NCBI GenBank assembly: GCA_020633415.1
Contig: JACKDQ010000021.1
Location: forward strand, 1 to 49,589
Direction: 5' to 3'
Source of the DNA: Deltaproteobacteria bacterium
Lineage (GTDB): Bacteria; Myxococcota_A; Polyangia; GCA-2747355
Length of the DNA stretch: 49,589 bases
Below the pieces are notes generated by a model that searched no databases, was not told the origin of the DNA, and saw only the letters and a list, made by a program, of their open reading frames with translations. Positions 1-8,645 of this stretch are shown piece after piece. A program made the translations under genes and the position numbers. Numbering within the stretch: the first letter of the stretch is position 1; each line of letters opens with the position of its first letter.

Positions 1-410
1 ACAGCCGCCGGCTGAGCCCCTGCGCGACCGATGTAGAGGTTAAAGCGAATTTCCGTGCCTGCATCGGCGGCGCTCTGGGAAAAACGCCAGCTGGCGATCG
101 CCTGGCGCAAACAGCCGTCAAGCGTCTGGTGGTCGCCATAGGCGCTCAGCGAGGTGATCGTCAGCTTGCCGGTCGTGGTCAGTTTGCCGCGCACGCGCGC
201 AAAGCCGGCGAGCGATCGATCGGCGCGCGGCGTTGGACAACCTGAGACCAGCGGGGTGTTTTCGAACGTCTTCAATAGCGCGCGCAGCTTGTTGCTATCG
301 AGTGACGACGAGCTGCTGTAAACCCCATAAAAATTCCACAGTGCTGCGCCGGCAGCCTGGGCACTCGACATCACCAGCACACCGCTGGCGACCAACGCTA
401 GTCGCTTCAT
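1..410 (-). CDS. Secreted AgmX/PglI C-terminal-like protein, cut by the window edge
   Basis: The reverse strand is open from an ATG at 410 to the left edge, giving about 136 residues with no stop. It starts with a clear Sec signal peptide (MKRLALVASG..., Ala-x-Ala cleavage near residue 20). The visible C-terminal part has an LxGCLRQAIASWRF segment followed by a beta-strand rich in I/F/L. This is how the TonB-like C-terminal domain of AgmX/PglI gliding-motility proteins looks (conserved Cys, then a W-R-F/Y block). That family assignment is by motif and is moderate. In related proteins the domain sits in the periplasm; the role here is unknown. The true C-terminus lies outside the window. Confidence 0.7.
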   Translation of the reverse strand, partial: MKRLALVASGVLVMSSAQAAGAALWNFYGVYSSSSSLDSNKLRALLKTFENTPLVSGCPTPRADRSLAGFARVRGKLTTTGKLTITSLSAYGDHQTLDGCLRQAIASWRFSQSAADAGTEIRFNLYIGRAGAQPAA

Positions 411-588
411 TGACGTCACTCCTTGCGAGCCCGTTATACCGACGCCCGTACGATTCCTGACCACCATCTACTATACCGAGTTCTGCTGATGTACCAAGCG
501 CGACGGGGGCCTCAGGAAAAAGTCGGTAAGAACGCGCGGATCGCTGCGTATAGAGGGGAGCGACCACAACTCAGCGCAGGACGAAGCG

Positions 589-792
589 ATGGATCCGAAA
601 CCGACGAAACCGTCAACGCCGCCCCCTTTGCCGGGCGAGCTGTTCTACGTCACCACCGGCGATTTCGAACTGGACGCGCTCGAGACAGCGCTTACAGTAG
701 ACGAGGTGAAGGCCGACGGGGCGAAGGCTGACGGGGCGAAGGCCGACGGGGCGAAGGCCGACAAAAATACGCGAGGCCCGCTAGCCGTCTAG
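589..792 (+). CDS. Small hypothetical protein with GAKAD repeats
   Basis: A 67-residue frame starts at an ATG preceded by an AGGA-type ribosome-binding sequence about 8 bases upstream. It begins Pro/Lys-rich (MDPKPTKPSTPPPLPGE), has a short acidic middle (TTGDFELDALETAL), and ends in a Gly-Ala-Lys-Ala-Asp pentapeptide repeated about four times. I recognise no family. Its last 12 bases overlap the 3' end of the convergent DUF72 gene. It could be a real small cytosolic protein or an open frame created by the tandem DNA repeat. The competing frame across the repeat reads R/G/E and lacks a comparable start. Confidence 0.45.
   Translation: MDPKPTKPSTPPPLPGELFYVTTGDFELDALETALTVDEVKADGAKADGAKADGAKADKNTRGPLAV
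706..762. repeat. 15-bp tandem repeat, about 3.8 units
   Basis: Units at 706-720, 721-735, 736-750 and a partial one at 751-762 follow the consensus GCGAAGGCCGACGGG, with single-base differences (GTG in unit 1, CTG in unit 2). The length is a multiple of three, so unit gain or loss would keep the reading frame of the 589-792 gene. Confidence 0.9.
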
Positions 793-1503
793 CGTTTCAA
801 CGAGCAGCGTGCGAAAGCGTTGGGCATCGCGCAGCATCGAAAGCGAGTTGAACGGGCAATAGACGCGCGCGCTCTGGGCGACGATATCGGCCAGCCGCAG
901 CAACACGTCGTCACTGTAGCGCGGCGCATCGAGTCGCAGATAGCCGACATCCGCCGCTAGCGTCTCTTCGAAGGGATCGGTCGCCGCGACCAGCTTGAGG
1001 TCGTCGCAGATGCGCTTGATCTCTGCGTCCTGCCAAACGCCGGCCGGTCGCCAGACCAAGAGCTGTGCTGCATCGCGCTCAACCGTTTCAAAGAACTTGG
1101 TCAGTCGCTGTCGGTGCTCGACCGTCGGCGTGAAACTCGCCGGCGTCTCGAAAACGATCGCCTGTGCAGCAAGCGCATCGGCCACCGCTTTGGTTTGTTG
1201 GTAAGCATCCTGAACCGTCAGCGAATCCATGAAATGACCGCATTGACTGAGATCAACCTCGTGTCCCTTGGGCAAACGCGGATAGCCTTTGCCTTGCGGC
1301 GGGTGGGTGATCAGCTGCCAGGCGCGCAAGGCGAAAGCGAACCCCTCGGGCGCCTCGTTGCGCCAGCGCGTCGCGGTCTTGATCGTGATCGGAAAGAACA
1401 ACGTCTGCTGGAGCTCGACGAAGTTGAGTTGCTTTTGCAGCTTGCGCCGATCGGAACCCAAGCCGGCGGTACCGATATATGCCTGTGGGGCGATCTGATC
1501 CAT
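781..1503 (-). CDS. DUF72 (YecE-like) family protein
   Basis: The 240-residue protein opens with AYIGTAGLGSDRRKLQKQLNF, the usual DUF72 start (Y-I-G-T-S/A-G). It continues with an EAPEGFAFALRAWQLITHP block matching the family's 'W...P.GF.FA.K....H' signature, and the length is normal (230-300 aa). DUF72 proteins are TIM-barrel-like cytosolic proteins related to E. coli YecE; their reaction is not established. The start at 1503 is the only one that keeps the N-terminal strand. The gene is convergent with the small repeat ORF and stands alone, separated from the CHAT gene by about 155 bases. Confidence 0.85.
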   Translation of the reverse strand: MDQIAPQAYIGTAGLGSDRRKLQKQLNFVELQQTLFFPITIKTATRWRNEAPEGFAFALRAWQLITHPPQGKGYPRLPKGHEVDLSQCGHFMDSLTVQDAYQQTKAVADALAAQAIVFETPASFTPTVEHRQRLTKFFETVERDAAQLLVWRPAGVWQDAEIKRICDDLKLVAATDPFEETLAADVGYLRLDAPRYSDDVLLRLADIVAQSARVYCPFNSLSMLRDAQRFRTLLVETLDG

Positions 1504-1659
1504 CGCGCGCCGTTTAGCACGCTTTTTCGGTCAACGGCAACGGCTGAGGGTCAGCGGCTGCCAGAGCCGGCGCCGCGACGTAGGGGTCGAGGGGCCTAGC
1601 GTTGCCTTGTCCGACGACCACGGCCAGCCAAACACAAGTTTGCGGGCCGACCCGCAGCG

Positions 1660-3474
1660 CTATTTCCGCGCCAGGCGAACGCGGTCGCCAAGACGAACCG
1701 CTTTGTCCGGCGCGCAGCGGCTACGCTCGAGTTCAACCGAAACCACGCGCAGCGCGGCTATCCGCTCGCCCTGACGGGTGACCTCGATCACTGCACCAGG
1801 TGAGACACGACTGCGCCAACCGACGTCGAGCAGAATGCCGCGGTCGTCGACGGCGACCACGGTACCATGGGCGAGCACGATGCGGGCGAGCTCGACCAAG
1901 GCCTGCTCACAGGCCGCTGCACGCCGTCCCACAGCCCGCGCGAACAACTGTTGCCCGGTGAGCACGTCGACAAAATGGGTTTGGCCGTCGGCCCCATCGT
2001 AGGCCAATAGCTCGGCCTCGAGGCGCTGACCAAATTCGAGCGCCTGACGATCGGCGAGCGGCGCCTTGATCCGCTGCGCACGGCGTAGCTGATCAACACG
2101 CTCGGCGGGAAAGCGCACGAAGCCGTCAACTCGAGCGAGTGCCGCCGCCAAGCAGCGATCGTCGACAGTGAGCAGCGCCAACTGTGGTGCAAGGCCAGCG
2201 CGAATGTTGGCCGCCGACGCCAGCTGGCCGTTGTTGGTTGGCGCGACGGGCTGCGCCGACCAGTTGCGCCCGACCCACAACCCGACGACAAACAGCGCCA
2301 AACCCAAGACTGTCGCGCCAAGCACAACCGACCAGCGGCGCTTGGTGCGCCGAGCGGGCGTTAGTGAGGGCATCGCGCGACTCGGCCGCTTCCAGGGCAC
2401 GGCGGCGCGCTGCATCAGCTGACTGGCGGTGGGATCGTCGAGGGGATCTTGGTCAGGTGCGCAGATCGGCGCAATCTGAGGATCGCCATAGAGGATGTAA
2501 CTCGCCCAGACCAAGCGCTCTGCTGCGCTGTCCTCGGCGCACTCGCCTCGGGCAACGCGTAGCGCCGCGCCGGCGCTTGCTCCTCGTGACAGCGATGCGT
2601 AAAAAGAGAGGGCGAGATCGGCGCTATGATCGTCGACAACCTCCCACTGTGTGCCGATGTAAAGCCGGACGCCCGAGAGCAACAGTGCGTTTGCCATGCC
2701 GTAGACAGCGCCACCGTGCCACGCGTCTGTCTCTCCACTGCGACAGGCGTTGGCGAATACCAACAGCGGCATGCGACGACTTTTTCCAAGGGCTACGATC
2801 TCCGCCGCGGTAAGGTCACCGTCGACGAAACGCCAGCAGCTTTGGTCCGGCGAACGCTGATCGTAGAGCGCGTGACCCGCGTAGTGAACGATGTCGTTCT
2901 CGCCCAACGCGCGCACTACGCGCTCTTTGGGCGGATCGATCATCACGTGAACGTCGATCTGATCCGAACCGGCGAATCGCCCGAGCAGTGCCTGGGCCTC
3001 TTCGTGGACGCATTGCAGATCCTTTTGCGGGTCTGACGCGAGAATCAGCATGCGCAGTGGTCCGCGCGAGGGCAGCGGGAAGGCACGAGCGACCGCCGGC
3101 TGTGCGGTAAACACCGAGCGACCGACATCATAGCGGCGGCAGAGAAAGCCACTCGCATCGCAGCACAGCTCGATCGGCACGGCGACCAGTGTTTCGTCGA
3201 CAAAGAGGTGCAACGTCTCACCCTCGGCCGGTAAGCGTTCGGCAACCTCTCGGGGGATCAGCAGGGAAAATAGCGTTTCGCCGGCCGCGCGCAAGTCGCG
3301 ATAGGCGTGCTGGGTAACGGTCGTCGTGTTGCCGCGCGCGAGAATCGATTCGACCAATCCAGCCTGCGTCAGCACCGTCTGGCGATCGAACGGCAAGGCA
3401 TGCTTGTAGGACAGCGGTCCTGCTTCAAGCGCACAGATCAGCTGGTCGCCGACGACCGAAAAGCTCAGTCGCAT
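1660..3474 (-). CDS. CHAT-domain protein with transmembrane anchor and extracytoplasmic C-terminal domain
   Basis: The protein has 604 residues. The N-terminal half is a CHAT domain (caspase HetF-associated with TPRs, clan CD peptidase fold). The catalytic His is in DIVHYAGHALYD (His201) and the Cys in LLVFANACRSGETD (Cys244), followed by the typical GMANALLLSGVRLYIGTQW block and a final YGDP motif near residue 330. One transmembrane helix follows an Arg/Lys cluster at about 381-402. The C-terminal 200 residues end in a beta-rich segment (GTVVAVDDRGILLDVG...GAVIEV) resembling the FlgT/CsgG-type C-terminal domain. Both catalytic residues are present, so protease activity is plausible. The gene overlaps folK by 10 bases and is probably translationally coupled to it. 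Confidence 0.85.
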   Translation of the reverse strand: MRLSFSVVGDQLICALEAGPLSYKHALPFDRQTVLTQAGLVESILARGNTTTVTQHAYRDLRAAGETLFSLLIPREVAERLPAEGETLHLFVDETLVAVPIELCCDASGFLCRRYDVGRSVFTAQPAVARAFPLPSRGPLRMLILASDPQKDLQCVHEEAQALLGRFAGSDQIDVHVMIDPPKERVVRALGENDIVHYAGHALYDQRSPDQSCWRFVDGDLTAAEIVALGKSRRMPLLVFANACRSGETDAWHGGAVYGMANALLLSGVRLYIGTQWEVVDDHSADLALSFYASLSRGASAGAALRVARGECAEDSAAERLVWASYILYGDPQIAPICAPDQDPLDDPTASQLMQRAAVPWKRPSRAMPSLTPARRTKRRWSVVLGATVLGLALFVVGLWVGRNWSAQPVAPTNNGQLASAANIRAGLAPQLALLTVDDRCLAAALARVDGFVRFPAERVDQLRRAQRIKAPLADRQALEFGQRLEAELLAYDGADGQTHFVDVLTGQQLFARAVGRRAAACEQALVELARIVLAHGTVVAVDDRGILLDVGWRSRVSPGAVIEVTRQGERIAALRVVSVELERSRCAPDKAVRLGDRVRLARK

Positions 3475-3980
3475 GGCTGCTCTCGTTCGACGAGTTCGGC
3501 CAGCTCGCCGGCGCGAAATAATGACTGGTCTGACAGTTGCGCCAGCCGATCGACGAGCGGGGTTTGGTCGCGCGGATCACGATAGTCAGGAGAAAGCTCA
3601 AGCAACGGCCGCAGAACGAAGGCCCGCTGGTGGGCGCGCGGGTGCGGCAACTCGAGGCCCGGCCACGATCCATGCAGCCGGTCGACGTAGACCAGGTCGA
3701 TGTCGATCGTGCGTGGACCGCCATCACCTTTGTTGCTGCGTCCCAGGCCCGCCTCAACCCGTTGGCAAAAGGCGAGCAGCTCGAGCGGCATCATCGACGT
3801 TTCAACCTCGGCCACCATATTGAGAAACGGCGGTTGGTCGCGCACAGGGCCTACTGGCGCGCTGTGATAGACCGACGATAGCCGCCTTAGCGCCAGATCA
3901 GCGACTGCCAAACGATCGAGCGCGCGGCGAAGCATCGTCGCACGCGGAGGCAAGTTGGAACCGAGACTCAAATAGACCAC
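3465..3980 (-). CDS. folK: 2-amino-4-hydroxy-6-hydroxymethyldihydropteridine diphosphokinase
   Basis: This cytosolic enzyme transfers pyrophosphate from ATP to 6-hydroxymethyl-dihydropterin in folate synthesis. Signatures visible in order: YLSLGSNLPPR at the N-terminus, SSVYHSAPVGPV, FLNMVAEVET, GLGRSNKGDGGPRTIDIDLV (the HPPK signature with its metal-binding Asp pair), and LPHPRAHQRAFVLRPL. The frame stays open to a GTG at 4025, but homologues start just before the first strand, so the GTG at 3980 (VVYLSLGSN) is preferred; neither has a convincing ribosome-binding site. The product is about 171 aa, normal for FolK. The stop overlaps the ATG of the CHAT gene. Confidence 0.9.
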   Translation of the reverse strand: MVYLSLGSNLPPRATMLRRALDRLAVADLALRRLSSVYHSAPVGPVRDQPPFLNMVAEVETSMMPLELLAFCQRVEAGLGRSNKGDGGPRTIDIDLVYVDRLHGSWPGLELPHPRAHQRAFVLRPLLELSPDYRDPRDQTPLVDRLAQLSDQSLFRAGELAELVEREQPCD

Positions 3981-4117
3981 GCCACACCAGACGCAAAGCA
4001 GGCGTATTCTAGGGCAGTGGACCACCTCGTCAAGCGCGCTACGCCACCGAGTGCGCAGTCCTTTACCAGAATCCCTTGCGCGTGGTATCAGAGGGTGGTC
4101 CTGACGGCATAGAGACG

Positions 4118-4459
4118 ATGTTTGAATTCCGAGAGAGCGCGATAGAAGGCGGCATTATCGTCCTGGCACTGTCCGGGCGACTGGACGCGTTGACGGCCCT
4201 CGAGCTGCGACCGACGATCGATCGGCTGGTCGAGCAAAAGAAGAGCAAGGTGGTCGTCGACATGGCGAACCTGACCAACATCGATAGCTCCGGTGTCGGC
4301 GCGCTGGTCTCGCTGTTCAAGCGCTCGAGGATGCTCGGCGGCGACGTCAAGATCGCCAACCTGCAAGGCAAGCCGCTGCAGATCTTTCAGCTGCTACGCC
4401 TCGATCGGGCTTTCGACATTTTCGATACCGTTGAACAAGCCGCCGCTCGTTTCCGCTGA
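4118..4459 (+). CDS. STAS-domain anti-sigma factor antagonist
   Basis: The product is 113 residues from the ATG at 4118; in-frame TTG (4076) and GTG (4082) codons lie upstream. It is a single STAS domain: IIVLALSGRLDALTALELRP, VVVDMANLTNIDSSGVGALVSLFKRS, then DVKIANLQGKPLQIFQLLRLDRAFDIF. The second block contains the D-S-S-G motif in which SpoIIAA/RsbV-like antagonists are phosphorylated by a partner HPK-type anti-sigma kinase. Such proteins free a sigma factor or act in partner-switch modules. No cognate kinase gene is adjacent, so the partner must be elsewhere. It is divergent from folK. Confidence 0.9.
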   Translation: MFEFRESAIEGGIIVLALSGRLDALTALELRPTIDRLVEQKKSKVVVDMANLTNIDSSGVGALVSLFKRSRMLGGDVKIANLQGKPLQIFQLLRLDRAFDIFDTVEQAAARFR

Positions 4460-4583
4460 GCGCAGCCCAACAACGAGAGACTGTTCGTCTGGCTGGCTGA
4501 CCAACGCTCAGCGCGTTCAAGAAGACCCGGTCCGCTCAAGCTTCTGGTATGATACAAAGGCTTAACCAAGCCGGGTGAGTTCA

Positions 4584-5561
4584 ATGAACCGCGTAATCGG
4601 AAGCCTGCTGGTCGCGGCGCTGGCCGTGATCGGCGCCTGCAGCGTGCTGGTCGACAACAAGCTCGAGGACAAGAAGGTTCGCGCCGATCTGGGAACGCAG
4701 ACCGACAGCTCCGTCCCGCAAGATGGCGCGCCGCAAGATGGCGCGCCGCCCGATGGTCCGACGCTTAAAGCGTTCGTCGAGCCTGCAGCGTTTTATGACA
4801 ACGACTCGGTCAACGTGCGTGTCGAGCTGAATAACTTCACGTTGGTCGGCCCCGCGGCGCAGGCCAAGCCCAAGGAGGGCTACTGGCGCGTGTATCTCGA
4901 CAACGTCGACCCCCCACGGATGCTGCTCGACCAAGAAACGGGGCACACCAGTAGCTTCCCTGGCTGGGAGATCTTTCAGATCGACTCCGACGCGACGCGC
5001 CACAACTACCGCTTAGCGTTTGAGCTGGTCGACGCCACCGGCGTGCCGCTGAACCCGACGGTGGTCGAATACGTCGACCTCTACCGCTGCGGCGGCACCC
5101 AAGACAGCGATCCGCGATACAGCGCTGTCTGCAAGAGCGGCACCGCCTGCCTGCCGCAAAATGGCTGCAATGATCCGTTTGGCGGCTCAGGCCCATCTTG
5201 CGCCGTCAGCAAGTGCCCTACAGCGCCTTGCCTTCAGCTGACGTTCTTGTCCAATGCGCGAGCCCAGCCCGGATCGAACATCAATCTCGACCTCGACGTG
5301 CGCGTTGCTGCAACGACGTCCGCGCGCGTTGAAGTGTCACTCAACGGACCACACACCGGATCGGGCCCCAACCCGTCGGCGGTTGACACGTTTCTCGGCA
5401 CCTATAATGTGTCCCAGCCGGGCACCTTGAAACTAAACAACGTGGCGATACCGACGCAGATGCAAACCGGGCCCTACATGCTCCAGCTGCGCCTGCTCGA
5501 AGGTAGCAACTCGACGGCGATCATCGCCGAGCACTGCTGGCTGCTCTTCATCGAAAACTAG
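4584..5561 (+). CDS. Lipoprotein of unknown function
   Basis: The start ATG at 4584 follows a GGGTGAG Shine-Dalgarno; a GTG three codons upstream is less likely. The signal peptide ends in a lipobox (LAVIGAC), predicting a lipidated Cys at about residue 18. A disordered linker with PQDGAPQDGAPPDGP repeats (a 15-base DNA repeat near 4729-4758) follows. The rest looks beta-rich, with a Cys-rich middle (CGGTQDSDPRYSAVCKSGTACLPQNGC...CAVSKCPTAPC). I recognise no enzyme family. The architecture is typical of surface or periplasmic lipoproteins of myxobacteria-like genomes. It appears to be monocistronic. Confidence 0.8.
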   Translation: MNRVIGSLLVAALAVIGACSVLVDNKLEDKKVRADLGTQTDSSVPQDGAPQDGAPPDGPTLKAFVEPAAFYDNDSVNVRVELNNFTLVGPAAQAKPKEGYWRVYLDNVDPPRMLLDQETGHTSSFPGWEIFQIDSDATRHNYRLAFELVDATGVPLNPTVVEYVDLYRCGGTQDSDPRYSAVCKSGTACLPQNGCNDPFGGSGPSCAVSKCPTAPCLQLTFLSNARAQPGSNINLDLDVRVAATTSARVEVSLNGPHTGSGPNPSAVDTFLGTYNVSQPGTLKLNNVAIPTQMQTGPYMLQLRLLEGSNSTAIIAEHCWLLFIEN

Positions 5562-5682
5562 TCGCTGAAGATTGCTGCCCGCTCGCACGCGCTCGCCACA
5601 TGTCAGCAGCGAATCGATCGGCGAAGCACTGGGCAGTCCCCAGCGACGAGTGTTTGTCGAACACGCTCGGCCGTGCTAGGTC

Positions 5683-6813
5683 ATGGCCTCGCAGCAAGCG
5701 AATCCGCAGGGGGCCTCTGTGAGTGGCGAAGAAATCATCCTGCTCTGCAACCCATCGGCTGGCGGGCGTTGGCGTCAACTCGCGGCAGTCCTCGATGCTG
5801 ACGAGACGCAGTTCGTGCGCCGCGTCGTCACCGATGACATCGACGATCTCGGACCGGCGCTGGCGGCAATGTTAGCCAACGCCAAACTGGTTTGCATCTA
5901 CGGCGGCGATGGCACGATCCAGCGGATGCTCGATACGATCGATCGACACAGTCACGCGATCGAGCGCTTGCCACCTTTGGCGCTGCTCGGCGGCGGCACG
6001 ATGAACGTCACCTCGCGCTGGTGCGGCATGGATCCGTCCCCCCAGCGCAACTTTCACCATGTCGTGCGTGCCTACCGCAACAGCTTGCTCGACACGCGCG
6101 AGTTGCCGCTATTGCGCGTCGAGCACGGCGACACGAGCCACCTCGGCTTTACCTTTGGACTCGGTCCGCTGGTACGTGTACTCGCCGCCTATGAGGAAGG
6201 TCGCAAGGGCAAGCTTGCCGCTGTGGGCGCTGGCGTGCGCGCTGTCGCGGCAACCTGGAAGATCGGTCCGAAAAGCTGGCGCTCGACGGTGGCGCCGATG
6301 ACGGCCACGGTGACCATTGGTGAAACACGGCAACCTTACGATCGGTACACCGCCGTGTTCAGCAGCACCACCGGCACGGTCAACCCAAGCGTCCAACCCT
6401 TTGCTCGCCAACGAACGCTCGAGACCTTCTATTGTTTGGCCTACGCTGTCCATCCGCGCGAATTCGCCTTGGCGATTCCATTGCTTTGGCGCGGGTATTT
6501 GCCGGTCGACTCACGCGCCTTGTTGCGACCGCTGTCGACTTGGCGCCAAGCGGCACTGGCCTATTTCGGCAAGGGGATCGTTCCGGCTGATCCACGTTAC
6601 GTCAATCAGACCACCAGCGAGCTGACGGTCTCAACCGATGAACCGGTCTACACCGTCGACGGCGAAGTGTTCAAAGCCCAAGGAGCGCCCTTTGCGGTGA
6701 AGCTCGGCCCACGCGTGCGCTTGGTCACTGGGCCGACAGCCGGGCTCGGCCCGCTGCTCAGCGCAGCGGTCAGCGTGGCGCGTCGCACCCCGCAGCGAAA
6801 GCGCCCCGAATAG
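5683..6813 (+). CDS. Diacylglycerol-kinase-family lipid kinase
   Basis: The 376-residue protein has the DAGK catalytic domain. LLCNPSAGGRWRQ near residues 20-31 is the first nucleotide-binding loop, and CIYGGDGTIQRML at about 71-83 carries the GGDGT ATP-binding motif. PPLALLGGGTMNVTSRW follows (GTxNxxA-like), and a YTVDGEVF segment with the conserved D-G-E sits near the C-terminus. Family members (DgkB, YegS, sphingosine kinases) phosphorylate lipid alcohols at the membrane; the substrate cannot be read from the sequence. The ATG at 5683 has a short AGG upstream; a GTG at 5719 would remove a polar 12-residue extension. The gene is convergent with a flippase-like gene, so both may act on lipids. 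Confidence 0.88.
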   Translation: MASQQANPQGASVSGEEIILLCNPSAGGRWRQLAAVLDADETQFVRRVVTDDIDDLGPALAAMLANAKLVCIYGGDGTIQRMLDTIDRHSHAIERLPPLALLGGGTMNVTSRWCGMDPSPQRNFHHVVRAYRNSLLDTRELPLLRVEHGDTSHLGFTFGLGPLVRVLAAYEEGRKGKLAAVGAGVRAVAATWKIGPKSWRSTVAPMTATVTIGETRQPYDRYTAVFSSTTGTVNPSVQPFARQRTLETFYCLAYAVHPREFALAIPLLWRGYLPVDSRALLRPLSTWRQAALAYFGKGIVPADPRYVNQTTSELTVSTDEPVYTVDGEVFKAQGAPFAVKLGPRVRLVTGPTAGLGPLLSAAVSVARRTPQRKRPE

Positions 6814-6856
6814 CACACTGGCGCACCCAGTCGTCTGGCCGAACCCTGGCGGGTTG

Positions 6857-7825
6857 TTAGCGGCTGTCCATCATCCGCTCGGCCGCGTCGTCAGCCAGAC
6901 CCACCGAGCGTCGAAATGCAAAGAGTGCGATCACGCCGACGATCACGGCGAACCACAGCGTACACAAGCGGATGATCAGCGTCGCCGCCCCGGCAACGTG
7001 GCGATCGATCTTCGCCGTGTAGGCGAGCAAGGCGGTCATGCCGCCCTCGGTCAGGCCCAGTCCGCCGGGCGTTGGCAGCCCACCGATGGTCGTCGCGCTG
7101 TAGATAAAGGTCGCCAGCAATAAGCCAACCACGGTCGAGGGAAAGCCACCAAGCACCAGACAAAAACCAGCGCATTCACAGGCCCACGCTGCGACGGACA
7201 GCAAGGCCGCGACAAGCAGCGGACCCGGCCGAAACAGTCGGTGGGTGCTCTCGTAGAACTCTTCGAGCTTGTGCGAAAAACCGGAAAGCCCCGGCAAGCG
7301 AGCGATCAGGTGGAGCAGCCCGAGCGATAACCGACGTTGTCCAACGACGACGATAAACAACAACACGCTGCAGCCAACGATCAACGCCGCGGTGTGTCCG
7401 CGACCAAAGGCGACGATGCCGCCGCTCATCAGCACCACCAGCGCCAAGAGGTCGGTGATCCGCTCGGCGATCACCACCGGCAGGGTGCGCGCCATCGGCA
7501 CGCCTTGAGCGGTGCGAAGTAGGTAGGCCTTGAGCAGCTCACCGATCTTGCCAGGCGTGATCGTCATGCTCAGTCCACCCAAAAAGATCACGGCGTTTTG
7601 CTTGGTTGGTACGTCGATCTTGAGCACGCGCAGATAGGTCGACCACTTGAGATAGCGCAAAAGGTAGTTGCCGAGGGTTAAGGCGAGCACAGGTGCCAAG
7701 CGCCACCACGCGAACTGCGCGAGGGATTGACCAAGTTCGGCGACGCCCAGGTAGATCGCCAGCGCAGCGTAGATCGCCACACCGAGCAAACACCCCCAAA
7801 GCAACCGTCGCAGCAACTTACCCAT
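6857..7825 (-). CDS. Flippase-like integral membrane protein (lysylphosphatidylglycerol synthase TM family)
   Basis: The 322-residue polytopic membrane protein has about eight hydrophobic helices. It shows the family's typical landmarks: RYLKWSTYLRVLKI after the second helix, FLGGLSMTITPGKIGELLKAYLLR, the VVIAERITDLLALVVL segment, and a late GGLPTPGGLGLTEGGMTALL. These define the UPF0104/'flippase-like domain' group related to the membrane half of MprF and to AglD. Members are thought to move lipids or lipid-linked substrates across the inner membrane; the substrate here is unknown. The start at 7825 has no strong Shine-Dalgarno. It is divergent from the response-regulator gene. Confidence 0.9.
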   Translation of the reverse strand: MGKLLRRLLWGCLLGVAIYAALAIYLGVAELGQSLAQFAWWRLAPVLALTLGNYLLRYLKWSTYLRVLKIDVPTKQNAVIFLGGLSMTITPGKIGELLKAYLLRTAQGVPMARTLPVVIAERITDLLALVVLMSGGIVAFGRGHTAALIVGCSVLLFIVVVGQRRLSLGLLHLIARLPGLSGFSHKLEEFYESTHRLFRPGPLLVAALLSVAAWACECAGFCLVLGGFPSTVVGLLLATFIYSATTIGGLPTPGGLGLTEGGMTALLAYTAKIDRHVAGAATLIIRLCTLWFAVIVGVIALFAFRRSVGLADDAAERMMDSR

Positions 7826-7862
7826 GCAGCTCTTTTCGCTAACTGCGCAAAGATGTCAAGGG

Positions 7863-7891
7863 TTGACAGCTCGACGCCCCGCTCTTAGCCT
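7863..7891 (+). promoter_or_regulatory. Candidate sigma-70-type promoter for the 7933 response regulator
   Basis: A perfect TTGACA (7863-7868) is followed after exactly 17 bases by TAGCCT (7886-7891), a weak -10 element (3 of 6 consensus positions). It points toward the response-regulator gene and would give a leader of roughly 35 bases. It was found by eye only. Confidence 0.5.
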
Positions 7892-7932
7892 CGTGGTGTT
7901 CATCTCACAAAACTGCGAAAAAGAGCATCCGC

Positions 7933-8325
7933 ATGCCAGACGCACCCAAACCCGTGGTCCTTGTTGCCGACGACGATCCTGAGATCCTATCGCTGCTCAG
8001 TCTGCGCTTAAGCAAAGCTGGCTTCACGGTGCTCGAAGCTGCCGACGGTGAGCAAACGCTGGAGCGCGTTCGCGAGCACTACCCCGACGTGCTCGTGCTC
8101 GACGTGATGATGCCCGGCAAAAACGGCTGGGAGGTCGCCAAGGAGTTGCGCTCCGACGATCGCTTCAAGAGCGTCGGGATCGTGATGCTCACAGCGATCG
8201 GCGAAAAGATGAACGAGATGACCTCGCCGCTGTATGGCGCCGACGCATTCGTCGACAAGCCCTTCGAGTTCGCCGACCTCGAAGGTAAGATTCGCGACGT
8301 CTTGGCGGCGCGCTCGGGCAGTTGA
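7933..8325 (+). CDS. Single-domain response regulator (REC)
   Basis: The 130-residue protein consists only of a receiver domain. It has an acidic triad DDD at 13-15, the phospho-acceptor Asp57 in VLVLDVMMPGKNGWE, Thr87 in VMLTAIGEK, and Lys109 in AFVDKPFEF. There is no output domain, so it should work through protein-protein contact or as a phosphate shuttle, like CheY or Spo0F. No histidine kinase is adjacent. The downstream FHA gene lies 320 bases away, which is too far to assume an operon. Confidence 0.93.
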   Translation: MPDAPKPVVLVADDDPEILSLLSLRLSKAGFTVLEAADGEQTLERVREHYPDVLVLDVMMPGKNGWEVAKELRSDDRFKSVGIVMLTAIGEKMNEMTSPLYGADAFVDKPFEFADLEGKIRDVLAARSGS

Positions 8326-8645
8326 GCTCGGCTGTTGGAGCTGGCTTCGGCTGCTTTTTCGTGCGTCTGCTTCTAACTCAACGCATACACTAAGGTATTT
8401 CCAGTTGTCGCCGCTTGCGGCCGGCCGGCCTTTCGGCTAGGCTTCGCGAACCGATCAGGTGAGGTTGTGTGTGTTTGGTTTCCGCCCTTGCCCGGGTCAC
8501 ATGTCGCCAGCGGCCGCAAGTTGCGCTGCCAGGGCAACTACCGGCAAATCCATTTTCCTAAGTGATTATCGAGTACAGACTGCTGTACGAATCTCCGAGA
8601 CAGCGCTTTGCCGCTGGCACACGGCTTGCGTAAGCAAGAGACGTC
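8326..8645. other. Intergenic region between response regulator and FHA gene
   Basis: There is no convincing gene in this 320-base gap. It holds a 10-base inverted repeat (about CTTGCGGCCG at 8413 and CGGCCGCAAG at 8512) with arms some 90 bases apart, and a purine-rich stretch before the FHA start. I see no T-tailed terminator. Confidence 0.5.

Noticed and set aside
423..731. A 102-codon plus-strand frame overlapping the small repeat gene
   Set aside because: It has no ribosome site, an Arg-rich low-complexity translation, and crosses the leader of the 589 gene in another frame.
8413..8521. A 10-base inverted repeat CTTGCGGCCG ... CGGCCGCAAG
   Set aside because: The arms are about 90 bases apart with GC-rich content, so chance is likely, and no regulatory or terminator context was found.
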